A DNA stretch of 36,119 nucleotides from Beijerinckiaceae bacterium (GCA_947498445.1 CANMLK010000012.1:1-36119), one strand, 5' to 3'. Positions 16,903-25,980 are shown, counted from the stretch's first letter. Numbers and translations are program-made. Notes: generated by a model from the letters alone, not told the origin.

Positions 16903-17201
16903 TTTTTCACTCCCGGCGCCTTCATCAACTGTATCGCCAATGAGATTTGAAGGGGCACTTCACTGATGAAATATTTTTATGTCTACTTCCGGCGACTTAC
17001 GATGGAACGCGTTATCGCGCGGTTAGCACTTTTCCCACAGTCGACGGCTGACAATTTTCGCGCCTTCGCCCTTGTCCGTCGTAAATAAATAGGACATCGG
17101 AGTGTTTGAGTGTTGAGGCTCTGATTTTTATTGTGGAGCCAATTATGCAGCTTGTCTTCGGTGTTGCAAGTGGCGTTGGCGGAAAGTCACGAGATTCACA
17201 C

Positions 17202-18134
17202 TCATCGATGAGGCCAAGATTCCGAGCCCAGCATTAGACGGCTGGCCGCACTTTCGTCGTGAGGAATTCGATAACATAGGCGTTGGGCGTTCCGCCTTCC
17301 TTTCCCGAACTTGAATGGGCCTTCGGGCAACGTCTCATGGGTGGGCGGCGACATAAAGCCTTCGAATACGAGCTCAGCGTCGGCGGGAATTGGAAGTCCC
17401 GTCAGTTTGCCTCGCACGACTTTGATCGGTTGCCCGATACGCCCGCCTGCGGTCGCATACTCGCTAATACCCGAGCGCGACGATGTGCCGGCGACCACGC
17501 CGAGGATGGGCGCTTGGCCTACACTCACCGCCATGGGGCAGGGCAGGCCCTTGCTCCAGTATTTCTCGCTGATCAAAGCTCCGTGCTTGCCAGGCTCCAT
17601 GAACACCGTGAGCTTACGCGGAGCGTGCATCTGGGTTCGGTATGTACCCAGATTCACCCAATCGCTCTCGGGGTCTTTGTTGATGACGAGACATTCGGTC
17701 CCGATGTAGGGTCCGCCGTCCTGATCGTGCCATTTTACGGCGGGAAAGTCGTAGATGTTGACCGCATCGCCCGTGATGATGTTTTGGAAGACGGGGCCCG
17801 TTTCGACTTCTTCGGGCGGGATCGATTTCTCCTCCCACTTGCCGGCAGCCCGGTGGCGTATCACGGCGTCTAGGTCGAGCGGACCAACAAAGATTCTTGA
17901 GAAGCGCACGTTGGTGAGCACACGCCGGTCCGCATTGCACCCCTGGATGCGCTCGAACATCAGCGCAGGCGGATAGCGATCACGGAGGCTTAGTTCATAA
18001 AGCCCACCCATTTCCAGATGGGGGTCTGCATTCTCTATTCGTTTGAGCTCTCCCCGCGCCTCGGTAATTTCGACGAACCGGCGCAGATCTGAGAGGGCAT
18101 CAATGCGCTCCCGGTCCTCTTGCGAGGTGTTCAT
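17202..18134 (-). pseudogene. UbiD-family decarboxylase, C-terminally truncated
   Basis: UbiD enzymes are prenylated-FMN (de)carboxylases of about 450-500 residues. Here residues 1 to about 275 read as a normal UbiD: DLRRFVEITEARGELKRIE, then NIITGDAVNIYDFPAVKWHDQDGGPYIGT, LGTYRTQMH, and PADAELVFEG followed by THETLPEGPF. Right after this motif, where GEFTGYY is expected, the reading becomes KFGKGRRNAQRL and runs to a stop with no family resemblance. The other forward frame gives a short tail ending in stop near 17233, also unlike UbiD. About 180-200 residues, including the dimerisation part and active-site residues, are missing, so the enzyme should be dead. Start ATG at 18134 follows a G-rich stretch. 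No UbiX is in the window. Confidence 0.82.
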
Positions 18135-18800
18135 GCGTTTATTCCCCCCAACGCGAACAGCAGCGCCCCATGTTCTCGGGTCGATTCGAGACTTTTTGAA
18201 TTTGATACAGATTTCGAAATTTAACAACCCCGGCTCTATTGTAAGCTGGGTCAGAGACGATCTTATAAACAACGGGCGCAAGGTCATGGTGTGGGCGGCC
18301 CTTGCACGGCATTTTAATTGCCAGAGGCAGCCGTGTTGAAGCAACGATGGCGAACAAGGCGCCATTCACATGCCAAATTTGCGGAATGGGGCTGGATATC
18401 GCCAAGCGCTGGTTTCAGGTTCATGCCGTGCAGACAGACGGCTCGGACGTATTGAAGTCGCCCGATGAAGTGTGCATGCGCGTCCGATATAAAAATTTCT
18501 TGTATTTTCTAACGCGAATAGTGTTGGATAGAACTTACTCACTGCGGACATGATGTTTCGCCCAACACGGGAGCGTTGCCCAAACAGCAAAAAGAGCAGC
18601 CCGCAAAGAGTGTCCAGGTCCGGCTCGCGGGAGGAATCAATGCACGGCGTGATGGTCGCCACTCATTGAAGCGAGCCCGATTTTGGAATCAATGCTGGTT
18701 CCGGCCACTTCAAGCGCGCTGCAATGGCGCAACTATCCAGTCGGGAAAATTTCCGGCACACTGAGCTGAGAAGAAGAAAATCTTGGAGGACATCGGGCTC
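18135..18800. other. intergenic region between ubiD remnant and GMC gene
   Basis: I recognise no gene. A plus-strand frame at 18302-18553 (83 codons, with CQICGMGL) has no convincing ribosome site or family. The AT-rich part around 18485-18540 is a plausible promoter area for the plus-strand GMC cluster. It may also contain debris from the event that damaged the ubiD gene. Confidence 0.35.
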
Positions 18801-20534
18801 ATGGGTGCGACGCAGCGAACCTGGGATTACGTGATCATCGGCGCCGGGGCTGCCGGCTGTGTCGTCGCCAGCCGGCTGTCCGCTGACCCGGCAAAGCGCG
18901 TGCTCTTGCTGGAGGCCGGCAAGGATTACGCGCCGGGATCGGAACCGTCGGAGATCATGGATATCTTTGCGGCGACCGCCCATTCAAACCCGGCATTCAC
19001 GTGGGACGGGTTGTCAGCCGCGTTCGGCCCGACGCCCAGCAACGCTCCGGATCAGCGACCGAGGCGGCGATATACGCAGGGTCGAGTCATCGGCGGGTCG
19101 TCCTCAGTGAACGGGATGGCGGCAAACCGGGGCTTGCCCTCTGATTATGACAATTGGGCCAGGCTCGGCGCCGAGGGATGGGACTGGGAGAGCGTGCTCC
19201 CCTTCTTTCGACAGCTTGAGACCGACCGCGACTTCGATGGGCCGCTTCACGGCAAGGACGGTCCGATACGTTTGCAACGATATCCGCGAGAGGTGTGGCC
19301 TCAGTTCACCAAGGCGGTGATCGAGGCGATTGAAGATGAGGGCTGGTCGAACATCGAAGACCAGAATGGCGTCTTCAAGGATGGATACTTTCCGGTCGCG
19401 TATAACCATACCAATGAAAGGCGCGTCGGCGCCGCCTGGGCGTACCTCACGACCGAAGTTCGCCAGCGTAAAAACCTGACCATCGTCGGCGAGTGCAGGG
19501 TTCTGAAACTGCTATTTGACGAAACTAAATGTGGCGGCGTCCTCGCGCAGCGCGAAGGTGTGGAGGTCGAATTCCGCGCTCGCGAAGTCATCGTCAGCTG
19601 TGGCGCGCTTCATACGCCTGCGCTCTTAATGCGCTCGGGCGTAGGCCCAAGAGACGAACTCGAAGCGCTCGGAATTGAGCCAGTGATCGACAGCCCGGGA
19701 GTGGGCAAGAACCTTACCGAACATCCCGGCGTGAACTTTGGCTGCTTCATGAAGTGCCCCGCGAGATTGCCCCCTGAGCTGCGTCGGCAGATGTTTGCAG
19801 GCCTGCGCTGGTCATCGGGCATGGAGGGATGCCCATCGGGCGATATGTACGTCATCCCGGCAAACAAGGCGCAGTGGCATGAAATTGGCGGACGCATCGG
19901 CCTTATCATGATGTGGGCCAATAGGTCCTTTTCGTCGGGACAGGTGCGCCTGAAGTCCGCTGATCCACGCAGTCCGCTGGATATCGATTTTAACATGCTC
20001 TCTGACGAGAGAGATATCGCCCGCCTCGTGCAGGGCGTTCGACTGATGGTGAAACTGCAAGCGCACCCTGCGGTGCAAGCGTGCGTGGAAGATGTCTTCC
20101 CCATCAGCTATAGTGATCGGGCGCGCAAGCTCGCCTTGTACTCTCGCTGGAACAAGCTGCAGACGGATGTGGGCGCCGCCTTGATGGATGCCTCAAGCAT
20201 CATTCGCAAGCTTGTGACCAAAATTCTCATAGCTGATGCGCCGTCACTCAAGGATCTTGCTGAGAACGAGTCGATATGCCGCGAATGGCTCAAGACGGCG
20301 GTGCACGGTCACTGGCATGCAAGCGGGACGTGTCGCATGGGCCGCCCTGGTGACAAGGCCGCCGTCACTGACTCCCATGGCCTTGTCTACGGCGTCAGCG
20401 GCCTGCGCATCGCCGATGCGTCGCTCATGCCGTCAGTCCCCTGCGCCAATACGCATATCCCCACGTTGATGATTGGCGAGAAGATCGCGTCATCGATCCT
20501 CTCAAAATACGCCACGAATACAGCAGTCGCCTAG
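18801..20534 (+). CDS. GMC-family FAD-dependent oxidoreductase
   Basis: This 577-residue flavoprotein belongs to the glucose-methanol-choline oxidoreductase family, which oxidises alcohols, often to aldehydes. The Rossmann motif GAGAAG is at residues 14-19, followed by LLLEAGKD. GRVIGGSSSVNGM (about 95-107) and SCGALHTPALLMRSGVGP are the two GMC signatures. The C-terminal HWHASGTCRMG and CANTHIPTL supply the likely catalytic pair His506 and Asn550. There is no signal peptide. GGAGG sits 11 bases before the chosen ATG; a TTG at 18783 is the longer alternative but overlaps that site. It leads a four-gene plus-strand cluster with a hydrolase 48 bases downstream and two TctC genes. The substrate is unknown. 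Confidence 0.9.
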   Translation: MGATQRTWDYVIIGAGAAGCVVASRLSADPAKRVLLLEAGKDYAPGSEPSEIMDIFAATAHSNPAFTWDGLSAAFGPTPSNAPDQRPRRRYTQGRVIGGSSSVNGMAANRGLPSDYDNWARLGAEGWDWESVLPFFRQLETDRDFDGPLHGKDGPIRLQRYPREVWPQFTKAVIEAIEDEGWSNIEDQNGVFKDGYFPVAYNHTNERRVGAAWAYLTTEVRQRKNLTIVGECRVLKLLFDETKCGGVLAQREGVEVEFRAREVIVSCGALHTPALLMRSGVGPRDELEALGIEPVIDSPGVGKNLTEHPGVNFGCFMKCPARLPPELRRQMFAGLRWSSGMEGCPSGDMYVIPANKAQWHEIGGRIGLIMMWANRSFSSGQVRLKSADPRSPLDIDFNMLSDERDIARLVQGVRLMVKLQAHPAVQACVEDVFPISYSDRARKLALYSRWNKLQTDVGAALMDASSIIRKLVTKILIADAPSLKDLAENESICREWLKTAVHGHWHASGTCRMGRPGDKAAVTDSHGLVYGVSGLRIADASLMPSVPCANTHIPTLMIGEKIASSILSKYATNTAVA

Positions 20535-20582
20535 ACAGGCTTAACCGTCGCGAAAGTGGCCGGGCAAGAAAGTGGAGCGAAA

Positions 20583-21392
20583 ATGTCGACACTCAGAACA
20601 GATGGCGCAGATATTTATTATGAGGTCCATGGGAGCGGACCGCCGATGCTTCTGATTTCGGGCACCGCATGCGACGGCGCCTTCTGGTCTCCCCATCAGG
20701 TGAACGACTTCTCGAAAGATCATACCGTCATCATTTTCGACCAGCGCGGAATCGGGAAGACGGTAACGCGAACGGATGACTACTCGACAACGCGTCTGGC
20801 GACCGATGCAGCCGAGATTATCCGGCAGGTAGGACTGGGGCCGGCGATCGTTGTCGGCCATTCCATGGGCGGCCGCGTGGCGCAACTTGTGGCGCTCGAT
20901 CATCCGGACACCGTGAAGGCTATGCCGCTGCTGTCCACCGGATCAGGCTATAAGGCCAAGGGAGGAATCCCGCCCAAGATCTGCCTGGGCATTCTCAAGT
21001 CTGGCTACGAAAATTACATTCGCGATCACAACATCGACATCGGGTTCACAAAGCAATTTGCGGCTTCGAATCCGCAACGCGTAGACGAGTGCATCGACGT
21101 GCTCATGAATGCACTTCCATCTGTTGATATTTACCTTGAGCACGTGAATGCGCGGCAATGGCATGACACGCGGGAGCGCCTCAAGGACATTCGTGCCCCG
21201 TGTCTTGTGACCGTTGGAGACGACGAGGTCCACGGCCTGTCCGACACCACTCACGTCGCATCGGCAAAGATACTTTCGGAGAATATCCCGGGAGCCAAGT
21301 TTGCTGTGATTCCCAATGCGGGCCATTTTTACATGTTTTCCCATCCTGAGTACTTGAACCGTCTCATCCGGGATTTCATAGACGGTCTTTAG
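20583..21392 (+). CDS. cytosolic alpha/beta hydrolase
   Basis: This 269-residue alpha/beta-hydrolase is of the PcaD/haloperoxidase-like kind (enol-lactonases, C-C bond hydrolases, esterases). VHGSGPPMLLISGTACDG (residues 15-32) holds the oxyanion loop and FDQRGIGKT (52-60) the second loop. GHSMGG (92-97) gives nucleophile S94, VGDDEVHG supplies D213 or D214, and NAGHFYMF supplies H248, so the triad is complete. No signal peptide is seen. The ATG at 20583 follows GGAG at six bases; a longer reading from 20556 is less likely. Between a GMC oxidoreductase and a TctC gene, it may open a lactone or ester formed by the oxidoreductase. Confidence 0.88.
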   Translation: MSTLRTDGADIYYEVHGSGPPMLLISGTACDGAFWSPHQVNDFSKDHTVIIFDQRGIGKTVTRTDDYSTTRLATDAAEIIRQVGLGPAIVVGHSMGGRVAQLVALDHPDTVKAMPLLSTGSGYKAKGGIPPKICLGILKSGYENYIRDHNIDIGFTKQFAASNPQRVDECIDVLMNALPSVDIYLEHVNARQWHDTRERLKDIRAPCLVTVGDDEVHGLSDTTHVASAKILSENIPGAKFAVIPNAGHFYMFSHPEYLNRLIRDFIDGL

Positions 21393-21460
21393 CCGCCGGA
21401 AAGCAATCTACGAACGATCGCGATGTAAGTGATTGAACGGCAAAAATCAGGAGGGCAGGC

Positions 21461-22504
21461 ATGAAACAGATCGCAATTCGACCCCACTCGGCGCTTTGCT
21501 ATATCTTTGCTGCGTTCGCTTTATGCTCGCCTGCTGTTTCGCAGACACCCGATTTCTACAAGGGTAAGAACATTTCGATTATCGTCTCGACGGATTCGGG
21601 AACCGGCTATGATTTGTACGCACGAACGATCGCGCGACACTGGGCTCGCCATATTCCCGGGCAACCTTCAATCGTCGCACAGAACATGGCTGGCGCCGGC
21701 GGTCTTCGAGCCGCAAACTTGCTCTATAGCGTCTCGTCAAACGATGGTTTAACGCTTGGCATGGTCCAGTCCACTGTGCCGTACGAACCGCTTTACGAAA
21801 ATAAGCAGGCGACATTCGATCCCCTGAAATTCAATTGGCTTGGAACGCCCGGTCAAGAAACATCAACGATGATCGTGTGGCAGACCGTGCCCGTGCATTC
21901 AATTGATGAAGCCAGAAAGCGCGGCCTTACTCTTGGCGCGACAGGAGCAGCCTCGACGCCGGCCTTTTATGCGCGGGTGATCAATACGCTGATCGGCGTT
22001 CCGATAAACGTGATAGCCGGCTACAAGAATCAGAATGAAATCTTTCTGGCTATGGAGCGTGGCGAAAACGACGGGTCAGCGGCCACGTTCTACTCGACCA
22101 TGAAAGCCAACAAGCCCGATTGGCTGTCTGAAAAGAAAATTCGAATTCTCCTGCAGTACGGTCGGGCTCCGAATCCAGAATTGAAAGATGTTCCGTTTGC
22201 GCTTGATCTGATCAAGGATCCACAGGATCGACAGGTCATGGAACTCGCCGCCGCGCCGCTCGCAGTAGGAAGGCCCCTGGTCGCGCCTCCGGGTGTGCCC
22301 GCCGAGCGCGTCAACTTGCTGAGGAGTTCACTCATGTCGACGTTCGATGATCCACAATATCGCGCCGATTGTCTGAAACAGGCAATCGATTGCGATAGCG
22401 CGCTGTCGGGTCAGGCAATTACGGAGATCCTCGAGATGTCCTATCAATCACCGGAGGTTATTCGAAAGCGGCTCCTGCAGATTTACGTAGGCAAACCGAG
22501 ATAG
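21461..22504 (+). CDS. TctC-type periplasmic solute-binding protein
   Basis: This is a 347-residue receptor. The signal peptide ends in SPAVSQ (residues 23-28) and is followed by DFYKGKNISIIVSTDSGTGYD. Then come YARTIARHWARHIPG, QNMAGAGGLRAANLLY and NDG. The pocket positions carry no cysteines (STMIVWQT and GENDGSAATF). A cysteine pair near the C-terminus (C373-like positions are absent in relatives; here DCLKQAIDCDS) is peculiar to this copy. AGGAGG lies seven bases before the ATG. It follows the hydrolase by 68 bases and precedes a broken paralogue by 70 bases, so the four genes are probably one transcript. Confidence 0.9.
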   Translation: MKQIAIRPHSALCYIFAAFALCSPAVSQTPDFYKGKNISIIVSTDSGTGYDLYARTIARHWARHIPGQPSIVAQNMAGAGGLRAANLLYSVSSNDGLTLGMVQSTVPYEPLYENKQATFDPLKFNWLGTPGQETSTMIVWQTVPVHSIDEARKRGLTLGATGAASTPAFYARVINTLIGVPINVIAGYKNQNEIFLAMERGENDGSAATFYSTMKANKPDWLSEKKIRILLQYGRAPNPELKDVPFALDLIKDPQDRQVMELAAAPLAVGRPLVAPPGVPAERVNLLRSSLMSTFDDPQYRADCLKQAIDCDSALSGQAITEILEMSYQSPEVIRKRLLQIYVGKPR

Positions 22505-22534
22505 GTCCTTGTCACAGCGTTTTGAGGCTAGCAA

Positions 22535-22560
22535 TTTCCGCTTGAGGTTATCGAGCAGGC
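22535..22560 (+). mobile_element. 26-bp relic of an IS6-type transposase start
   Basis: Translated in the frame from 22535 this reads FPLEVIEQA, close to the FPPEVIQQA at the N-terminus of IS6/IS26-type transposases. It matches 23622-23647 in 23 of 26 bases. It lies in the 70-base gap before the broken TctC gene, in the same orientation as the second copy beyond it. No inverted ends are seen, so it is only a fragment. Confidence 0.5.
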
Positions 22561-22574
22561 CTGGGAGGGACAAG

Positions 22575-23618
22575 ATGACCAAGTCGAGCCGGGCAATCAG
22601 AAATGTTTGCGGCGTCCTGCTTCTTCTTTGGGGCGCTGCCGCTCATGCACAGTCCCGCAACTCATTCTATGCAGGCAAGACCATTTCAATTGTCGTGCCC
22701 TTCGCCGCCGGGGGGATCTACGATACCGGTGCGCGACTCCTGTCGCGCCATATGGTGAGGCACATCGCTGGCAGCCCCTCAATCATCGTTCAAAACCAGC
22801 CTTCCGGCGGCGGTGGCATCGATCTGGCTAACCGGCTTGGGACGATTACTGGTGATGGAACGCTTATTGCTACCCTCCCACGTGGACTGCCACAGTTCGC
22901 AATGACGGGTGATCCAAGTATCAGGTTCGATCCGCTGAAATTAACGTGGTTGGGATCTTTGTCCGCTTATGCCGACGATGCTTACCTCCTCGCACTCAAC
23001 TCAACCCATCCTGTAAAAACCGCTGAACAATTAAGAACAGGAATGCCGAGCGTACGGATTGGCGCGATATCCGCTGGCTCAACTAATCTGACGCTCGCTC
23101 TGGTGGCGCGCGAGACGTTAGGCTTCAAGTACGACATTGTGCGCGGGTATCCAGGCGCATCGGCGATTAATCTGGCGTAGCAGCGTAACGAGGTGGATGG
23201 CCAATTTGGCGATGTCAGCTTCTTCGCAACAAACATGCGTGATCTTTGGGAGGCCGGGAAGCTTGTAGCTCTTGTGCAGTTTGGACGCAGGACGCGTTTG
23301 CCGACGCTGGGCGATACGCCGATGGCAAGGGAGCTGACGGACAATCCAGACGATCTCGCCTTGCTTGAATTTGCTGAGATGCCATTTTTCATGGCGTTAC
23401 CGATTGCTGCCCCCGCGGCCATACCGGCTGAACGGGCAAAAATATTGCGGGCGGCATTCATAGCTGCCGCTAGAGATCCTGCGTTACTGCAAGACGCCAA
23501 GAAAATGAACTTCGCTGTCGATCCAATCTCTGGAGAAGAGGTCCTTGCCGTGGTGCAGCGCGCTTCACGCACTCCCAAAGCTGTCATCGAACGTTACAAG
23601 TTGATTATCGCGCAGTGA
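22575..23618 (+). pseudogene. TctC-type solute-binding protein with internal amber stop
   Basis: The reading frame is 347 codons, the same length as its neighbour, but codon 202 is TAG (23178-23180). Upstream lie a signal peptide ending GAAAHAQ, NSFYAGKTISIVVPFAAGGIYDTG, and QNQPSGGGG. Downstream, in the same frame, the family continues normally with QRNEVDGQFGD, TRLPTLGDTPM, AAPAAIPAERAKILRAAF and PISGEEV. In relatives the stop position holds M, L or V of the AMERGE-type segment, so a one-base change from TTG would explain it. The ATG at 22575 follows GGGAGGG. Without suppression only a 201-residue fragment lacking much of the second lobe is made. Copies of an IS6 transposase fragment lie just before and just after it. 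Confidence 0.9.
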
Positions 23619-23621
23619 CAG

Positions 23622-23737
23622 TTTCCGCCTGAGGTCATCCAGCAGGCGATCTGGCTCTACTTTCGATCTTATTGAGCTTACGCGGCGTCTCGGTTTCCTT
23701 CCAGACGATCCGGCGCCGGGTGAATCACTTTGGGTCG
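23622..23737 (+). mobile_element. degenerate IS6-family transposase N-terminus
   Basis: From 23622 one frame reads FPPEVIQQAIWLYFR. After a frameshift, the frame from 23672 reads LSLRG and then VSFQTIRRRVNHFGS. IS6-family (IS26-like) transposases have exactly this order of segments at the N-terminus, with about ten more residues (the ERG-type stretch) between the last two. The relic thus has a frameshift and a small deletion and stops before the catalytic DDE domain. It abuts the 3' end of the minus-strand monooxygenase gene. I am fairly sure of the family from the motif order. Confidence 0.75.
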
Positions 23738-23742
23738 TTCGG

Positions 23743-24771
23743 TCATGTCAGAGCGGAGGACCGCAGCGGGGTCACGACTTCCTCGCCGATGAGCGAGATG
23801 TTTTCGACCGTTGGAATCATCTTGCACAGGATGAGATCGAGCCCGAGGTCGCGGAAACGATGCATCTGCTTGCGCACTTGTTCAGGCGCACCCATGCAAC
23901 CAGCACGCGTGTTTGGCAACATCCGCCGCTTTAGCTTGCGAATATCCGGGGCGGGATCAAATTGTAAAATTCGGGCAATGGTGGCATCAATCGCGGTGTC
24001 CTCATCCGGCCCAAGCGCAACAAATGGATTCATGCCAAACCGAATCTTGCGCCCAAGTTTTTCTGCGCGACGCGTCATGTCTCGGACACACCCGTCAATG
24101 GCGCGCAAGACATCGTCCGAAGTCTCGGCTTCCTTGGGATAATTGATGAACCACCAGTCACAGGTTTCCGCGACGAACTCTCTCCCATCGTCGCCGAAGC
24201 TTACCGAGAAGATTTTCGGTGGTGTCGTGGTTGCAGGCTTCAAGAGCAGCTTGGCGTTCTTCAGCTTGTAGAAATCTCCATCGATTGAAAATGTATCGTT
24301 CTGCCAAAGACCACGCACAATCTGTATGAACTCCCTTGACCGCTGATAGCGCTGCGGCCCTTGCAACACCTCGCCGCCGAACATCGTGAATTCTTCGTCG
24401 AACCAGCCGTTCACGACGTTTAACGCCATCCGGCCCTTACACATTCGATCAAGAGACACCGACATTTTCGCCGTGAGGACAGGGTCGAGAAGCCCAGGAT
24501 GGACTGCTACGAGGGCGCGCATGTTTTCGAAGCGAGAGGCAATTGCACCTGCCAGAAGCCAGGCGGAGAGATCGCTCCCCAAGTGCCGCTCTGCGAAAAG
24601 ACAAAGCTCAAAGCCCTTTTGATCGGCGGCCAGGAGGAGATGGGCAGAATGCTCGAACTGATCGTCACGCACCCCCGGTGGTAGTGGTTGGAGAGCGATT
24701 TCGTGCGAGTGAGCAATCTCGGGAGAACCGACAGTGGCCATCGGAATCGGTGCGTAAAGGCCAAAACGCAT
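23743..24771 (-). CDS. LLM-class flavin-dependent monooxygenase (SsuD-like branch)
   Basis: This 342-residue luciferase-like FMN monooxygenase is from a different branch than the two RutA/SfnG-like ones in this window. It starts directly with the first barrel strand (MRFGLYAPIPMATVG). AERHLGSDLSAWLLAGAIAS, the KGRMALNVVNGWFDEEFTMFGG segment (about 112-133), RYQRSREFIQIVRGLW and YKLKNAKLLLKP follow the alkanesulfonate monooxygenase pattern. Reduced FMN must come from a separate reductase. AGGAG is nine bases before the ATG. It stands alone on the minus strand, divergent from the NMT1-like gene across a 297-base AT-rich region, suggesting shared control. The substrate is unknown. Confidence 0.87.
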   Translation of the reverse strand: MRFGLYAPIPMATVGSPEIAHSHEIALQPLPPGVRDDQFEHSAHLLLAADQKGFELCLFAERHLGSDLSAWLLAGAIASRFENMRALVAVHPGLLDPVLTAKMSVSLDRMCKGRMALNVVNGWFDEEFTMFGGEVLQGPQRYQRSREFIQIVRGLWQNDTFSIDGDFYKLKNAKLLLKPATTTPPKIFSVSFGDDGREFVAETCDWWFINYPKEAETSDDVLRAIDGCVRDMTRRAEKLGRKIRFGMNPFVALGPDEDTAIDATIARILQFDPAPDIRKLKRRMLPNTRAGCMGAPEQVRKQMHRFRDLGLDLILCKMIPTVENISLIGEEVVTPLRSSALT

Positions 24772-25068
24772 TGTCAGTGACTCCTTGCTGGCTTGAAACC
24801 TAAACTATCAAATCATGCTCGTGCGGACCAAGAATTGTGAAAGTCGAGCCCGGCGCCGAACCTCGCAAGGGGCCCCCGTCGTTTTATGACTATGCCGCTG
24901 CGTTTAAATGAATTTTATCTGATCTGAAATCGCCTTGCTATGCATCGGTTTATATTTGCAAAAAATGCAAAAGAGAATTGCCATTTTACCGATGAATTTA
25001 TTCTAAGATTTGTGATCATTATTCGAGACTCCAGACGCCGAAGTGCGCTGGTTCCTTTGGGAGGAAAC
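24772..25068. promoter_or_regulatory. divergent AT-rich promoter region with nested palindromes
   Basis: This region lies between the minus-strand monooxygenase and the plus-strand NMT1-like gene. CATCGGT (24943-24949) and ACCGATG (24988-24994) form a 7-base inverted repeat. Inside it TTTGCA (24955-24960) and TGCAAA (24966-24971) form another with a five-base spacer. The surrounding DNA is very AT-rich, fitting a promoter with an operator. Which regulator binds is unknown. Confidence 0.35.
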
Positions 25069-25980
25069 ATGTCTGAACTCAGCGCCTTCAAGGTCGGCCT
25101 TGCGTCGCCTGCAAACACATTTTTCGCGATCTGGATGGCCAAGGCGGCTGGGCTTTACGAGGCTTTCGGACTCGACGTGGAGATCGTCCCAGTCGTCGGG
25201 GGGAGCCAATCGGGGCCTGACCTGGACAGCGATCGTATTCAACTGATGCACATCGGAATGTCGTCCGTCGTCAGAGCCAATTCCATGGGCCATGATCTCG
25301 TCACGATTGGATCGCTCAGCAACATTATCCGCAATTCCATGTTCGCGGCGCCAGGAATCAACAGCCCTTCAGATCTGAAGGGCGGCATCGTCGGCATCAG
25401 CAGCGTCGGGTCCGAAACAGATCCCACGACGACTCTTGCGCTGCGGAAGATGGGACTTTCCCGCGACGACGTGACTATTGAAGAAATTGGCGTTGAGAGG
25501 CTTTCCGCTGTGTGCGCAGGCAAAGTGTCTGCATCACTGATGGGCGAGCCGTATCGCAGCAAGGCGTTTGCGTTGGGCATGAAGCCGCTCATCGACCTAT
25601 ACGCCGATAGGACTCCATGGCTCTATAGCGGCCTGGTTGTAAGCCGAAAATTTCTCACCGAGCATCGCGATCTGGTCGTCGCGTTTATCAAGGCCACGGT
25701 TGAAGGAAACTATCTGGCGCTCGCCAATCCCGAGCAAGCCAAAAAAGTGATGGCCCGAGAACTCAAGCTTACTGACGCGAAGATCCTGGATGACACGTAC
25801 GAGAACTTCAAGCGCGAGACGCCGATCAACGCTGAACTGACCGTCGCAGGCGCGCAAAATATTATCGAAGTCCTAGAGCCAGCCAACAAGGACATTAACG
25901 CCTATCTTGACGATTCTGTTCACGAGGGACTTAAGAAGGAAGGCTTTTTTGCCAAGACCAAGGCGAAATACAACGTCTAG
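25069..25980 (+). CDS. NMT1/THI5-like (SsuA/TauA-type) substrate-binding protein, no leader
   Basis: This 303-residue protein has the fold of ABC-type solute receptors of the NMT1/SsuA group, which bind thiamine-precursor pyrimidines, sulfonates, nitrate or phthalate-like acids. FKVGLASPANTFFAIWMAKAAGLYEAFGLDVEIVP (start) is the classic first strand and helix. DRIQLMHIGMSSVV, SDLKGGIVGISS, GEPYRSKAFALG and SRKFLTEHRDLV follow in order. GGGAGG lies four bases before the ATG at 25069, and the protein starts directly at the domain with no signal peptide. A longer frame from 24940 adds no hydrophobic leader. No ABC permease or ATPase is near. It could be a cytosolic ligand-binding or enzyme-like protein. 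Confidence 0.85.
   Translation: MSELSAFKVGLASPANTFFAIWMAKAAGLYEAFGLDVEIVPVVGGSQSGPDLDSDRIQLMHIGMSSVVRANSMGHDLVTIGSLSNIIRNSMFAAPGINSPSDLKGGIVGISSVGSETDPTTTLALRKMGLSRDDVTIEEIGVERLSAVCAGKVSASLMGEPYRSKAFALGMKPLIDLYADRTPWLYSGLVVSRKFLTEHRDLVVAFIKATVEGNYLALANPEQAKKVMARELKLTDAKILDDTYENFKRETPINAELTVAGAQNIIEVLEPANKDINAYLDDSVHEGLKKEGFFAKTKAKYNV

Noticed and set aside
17233-17338. Frameshifted continuation of UbiD in the next frame
   Set aside because: That frame gives a short tail ending in a stop and does not resemble the missing UbiD C-terminus.
18302-18553. 83-codon frame with CQICGMGL
   Set aside because: A single C-x-x-C is not enough for a zinc protein; start and family unsupported.
23178-23180. 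TAG as a recoded amino acid (pyrrolysine-like)
   Set aside because: It is the only such case seen, no suppressor tRNA is present, and the site corresponds to an ordinary hydrophobic residue in relatives.
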